In this document: positions 36,567 through 36,806 of the stretch, piece by piece
Layout of the letters: each line of letters begins with the position of its first letter
Numbering within the stretch: position 1 is the first letter of the stretch
Origin: an uncultured beta proteobacterium
GTDB taxonomy: Bacteria; Pseudomonadota; Gammaproteobacteria; Burkholderiales; Nitrosomonadaceae
Direction: 5' to 3'
Assembly (NCBI GenBank): GCA_900696615.1
Contig: CAADGS010000052.1
Location: 1 to 36,806 of the forward strand
Length of the DNA stretch: 36,806 bases
The notes under the pieces: model-generated
What the model was told of the DNA's origin: nothing
The model's database searches: none
Seen by the model: the letters and a program-made list of their open reading frames with translations, nothing else
Program-made: the position numbers and the translations under genes

Positions 36567-36806
36567 CTAATGTTTGTTGTTTTTTACTTGCTCATTGATT
36601 CCCGCCAGCACACCACTGGCGAGTTTGCCGATAAAATCCGCCGTTGCGTGCGCCAAGCTGCTGCTTGTCTCTAATTGAGCGTGTCCCACTGAAGCAATCT
36701 GTTGCGCGATAGTTGCCAACGCATCTTTTATCTGCGCGCCCACGGTGGTGCCATTGTTTTGCGCATGGTGGCTGAGATCGTGCAGAATATCGGAAATTAA
36801 TCCTTG
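36567..36806 (-). CDS. Unidentified Ala-rich helical protein, C-terminal 79 residues
   Basis: An open minus-strand frame enters from the window edge and stops at 36567-36569. The 79 visible residues are Ala/Gln/Ser/His-rich and predicted helical (DALATIAQQIASVGHAQLE, HATADFIGKLASGVLAGINE), ending KNNKH. This heptad-like, soluble composition resembles phasin-like or apolipoprotein-like helical proteins, but I do not recognise a family. It converges with rdgC, 18 bases apart. The full length is unknown. Confidence 0.65.
   Translation of the reverse strand, partial: QGLISDILHDLSHHAQNNGTTVGAQIKDALATIAQQIASVGHAQLETSSSLAHATADFIGKLASGVLAGINEQVKNNKH

Overview
This window looks like a chromosomal segment of a betaproteobacterium, most probably a Nitrosomonas-type ammonia oxidiser. 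The reasons are a modest GC content (roughly 40-45 percent by eye), a gene closely resembling the small His-rich metal-binding protein SmbP known from Nitrosomonas europaea, a CbbY-type phosphatase typical of Rubisco-bearing autotrophs, and betaproteobacterial gene orders such as trpF-trpB-trpA-accD-folC-SPOR-cvpA-purF-metZ and lptC-lptA-lptB-rpoN-hpf-ptsN-hprK. The assignment is an inference; no rRNA or ammonia-oxidation gene lies in the window. I saw no tRNA, rRNA, IS element, prophage or CRISPR array.

Layout. Positions 1-9023 (+) form a nine-gene biosynthetic supra-operon covering tryptophan, malonyl-CoA, folate, purine and methionine synthesis plus two envelope proteins; trpF is cut by the window edge. 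Positions 9155-10255 (-) hold two cyclophilins in tandem, one cytoplasmic and one exported, divergent from cysS (10410-11792, +). A 365-base gap without a gene precedes a GC-richer three-gene unit on the minus strand (14612 down to 12158): low-molecular-weight protein tyrosine phosphatase, glutathione-dependent formaldehyde dehydrogenase and S-formylglutathione hydrolase, joined by ATGA/TGATG overlaps. After an unidentified 93-residue gene and purB comes the heat-shock cluster grpE-dnaK-dnaJ (16812-20658), with a recognisable sigma-32 promoter before grpE and a long UUCG-capped terminator hairpin between dnaK and dnaJ.

From 20832 to 25719 all genes are on the minus strand: smbP, cbbY, a Sua5-type tRNA-modification enzyme, a ClsB-type phospholipase-D-family synthase and nadA. 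Positions 25923-31156 (+) carry the lipopolysaccharide-export genes lptC/A/B followed by rpoN, hpf, ptsN and hprK, then ubiX. From 31982 to 35614 the minus strand carries a 5-formyltetrahydrofolate cyclo-ligase, mutY, a Rof-like Rho inhibitor, a tandem pair of small DUF3467-like paralogues and a DUF2007/zinc-ribbon protein. rdgC (+) and the C-terminal end of an unidentified alanine-rich protein (-) close the window.

Most of the window is conserved housekeeping DNA. The less explained part is 33680-35650: a Rof-like gene, two strongly conserved small paralogues, a 14-bp perfect terminator-like hairpin, and an upstream region with a 24-bp-spaced direct repeat that runs into a perfect 10-bp inverted repeat. 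A terminator-like hairpin in the smbP leader and the dnaK/dnaJ intergenic hairpin are the other non-coding elements most worth checking.
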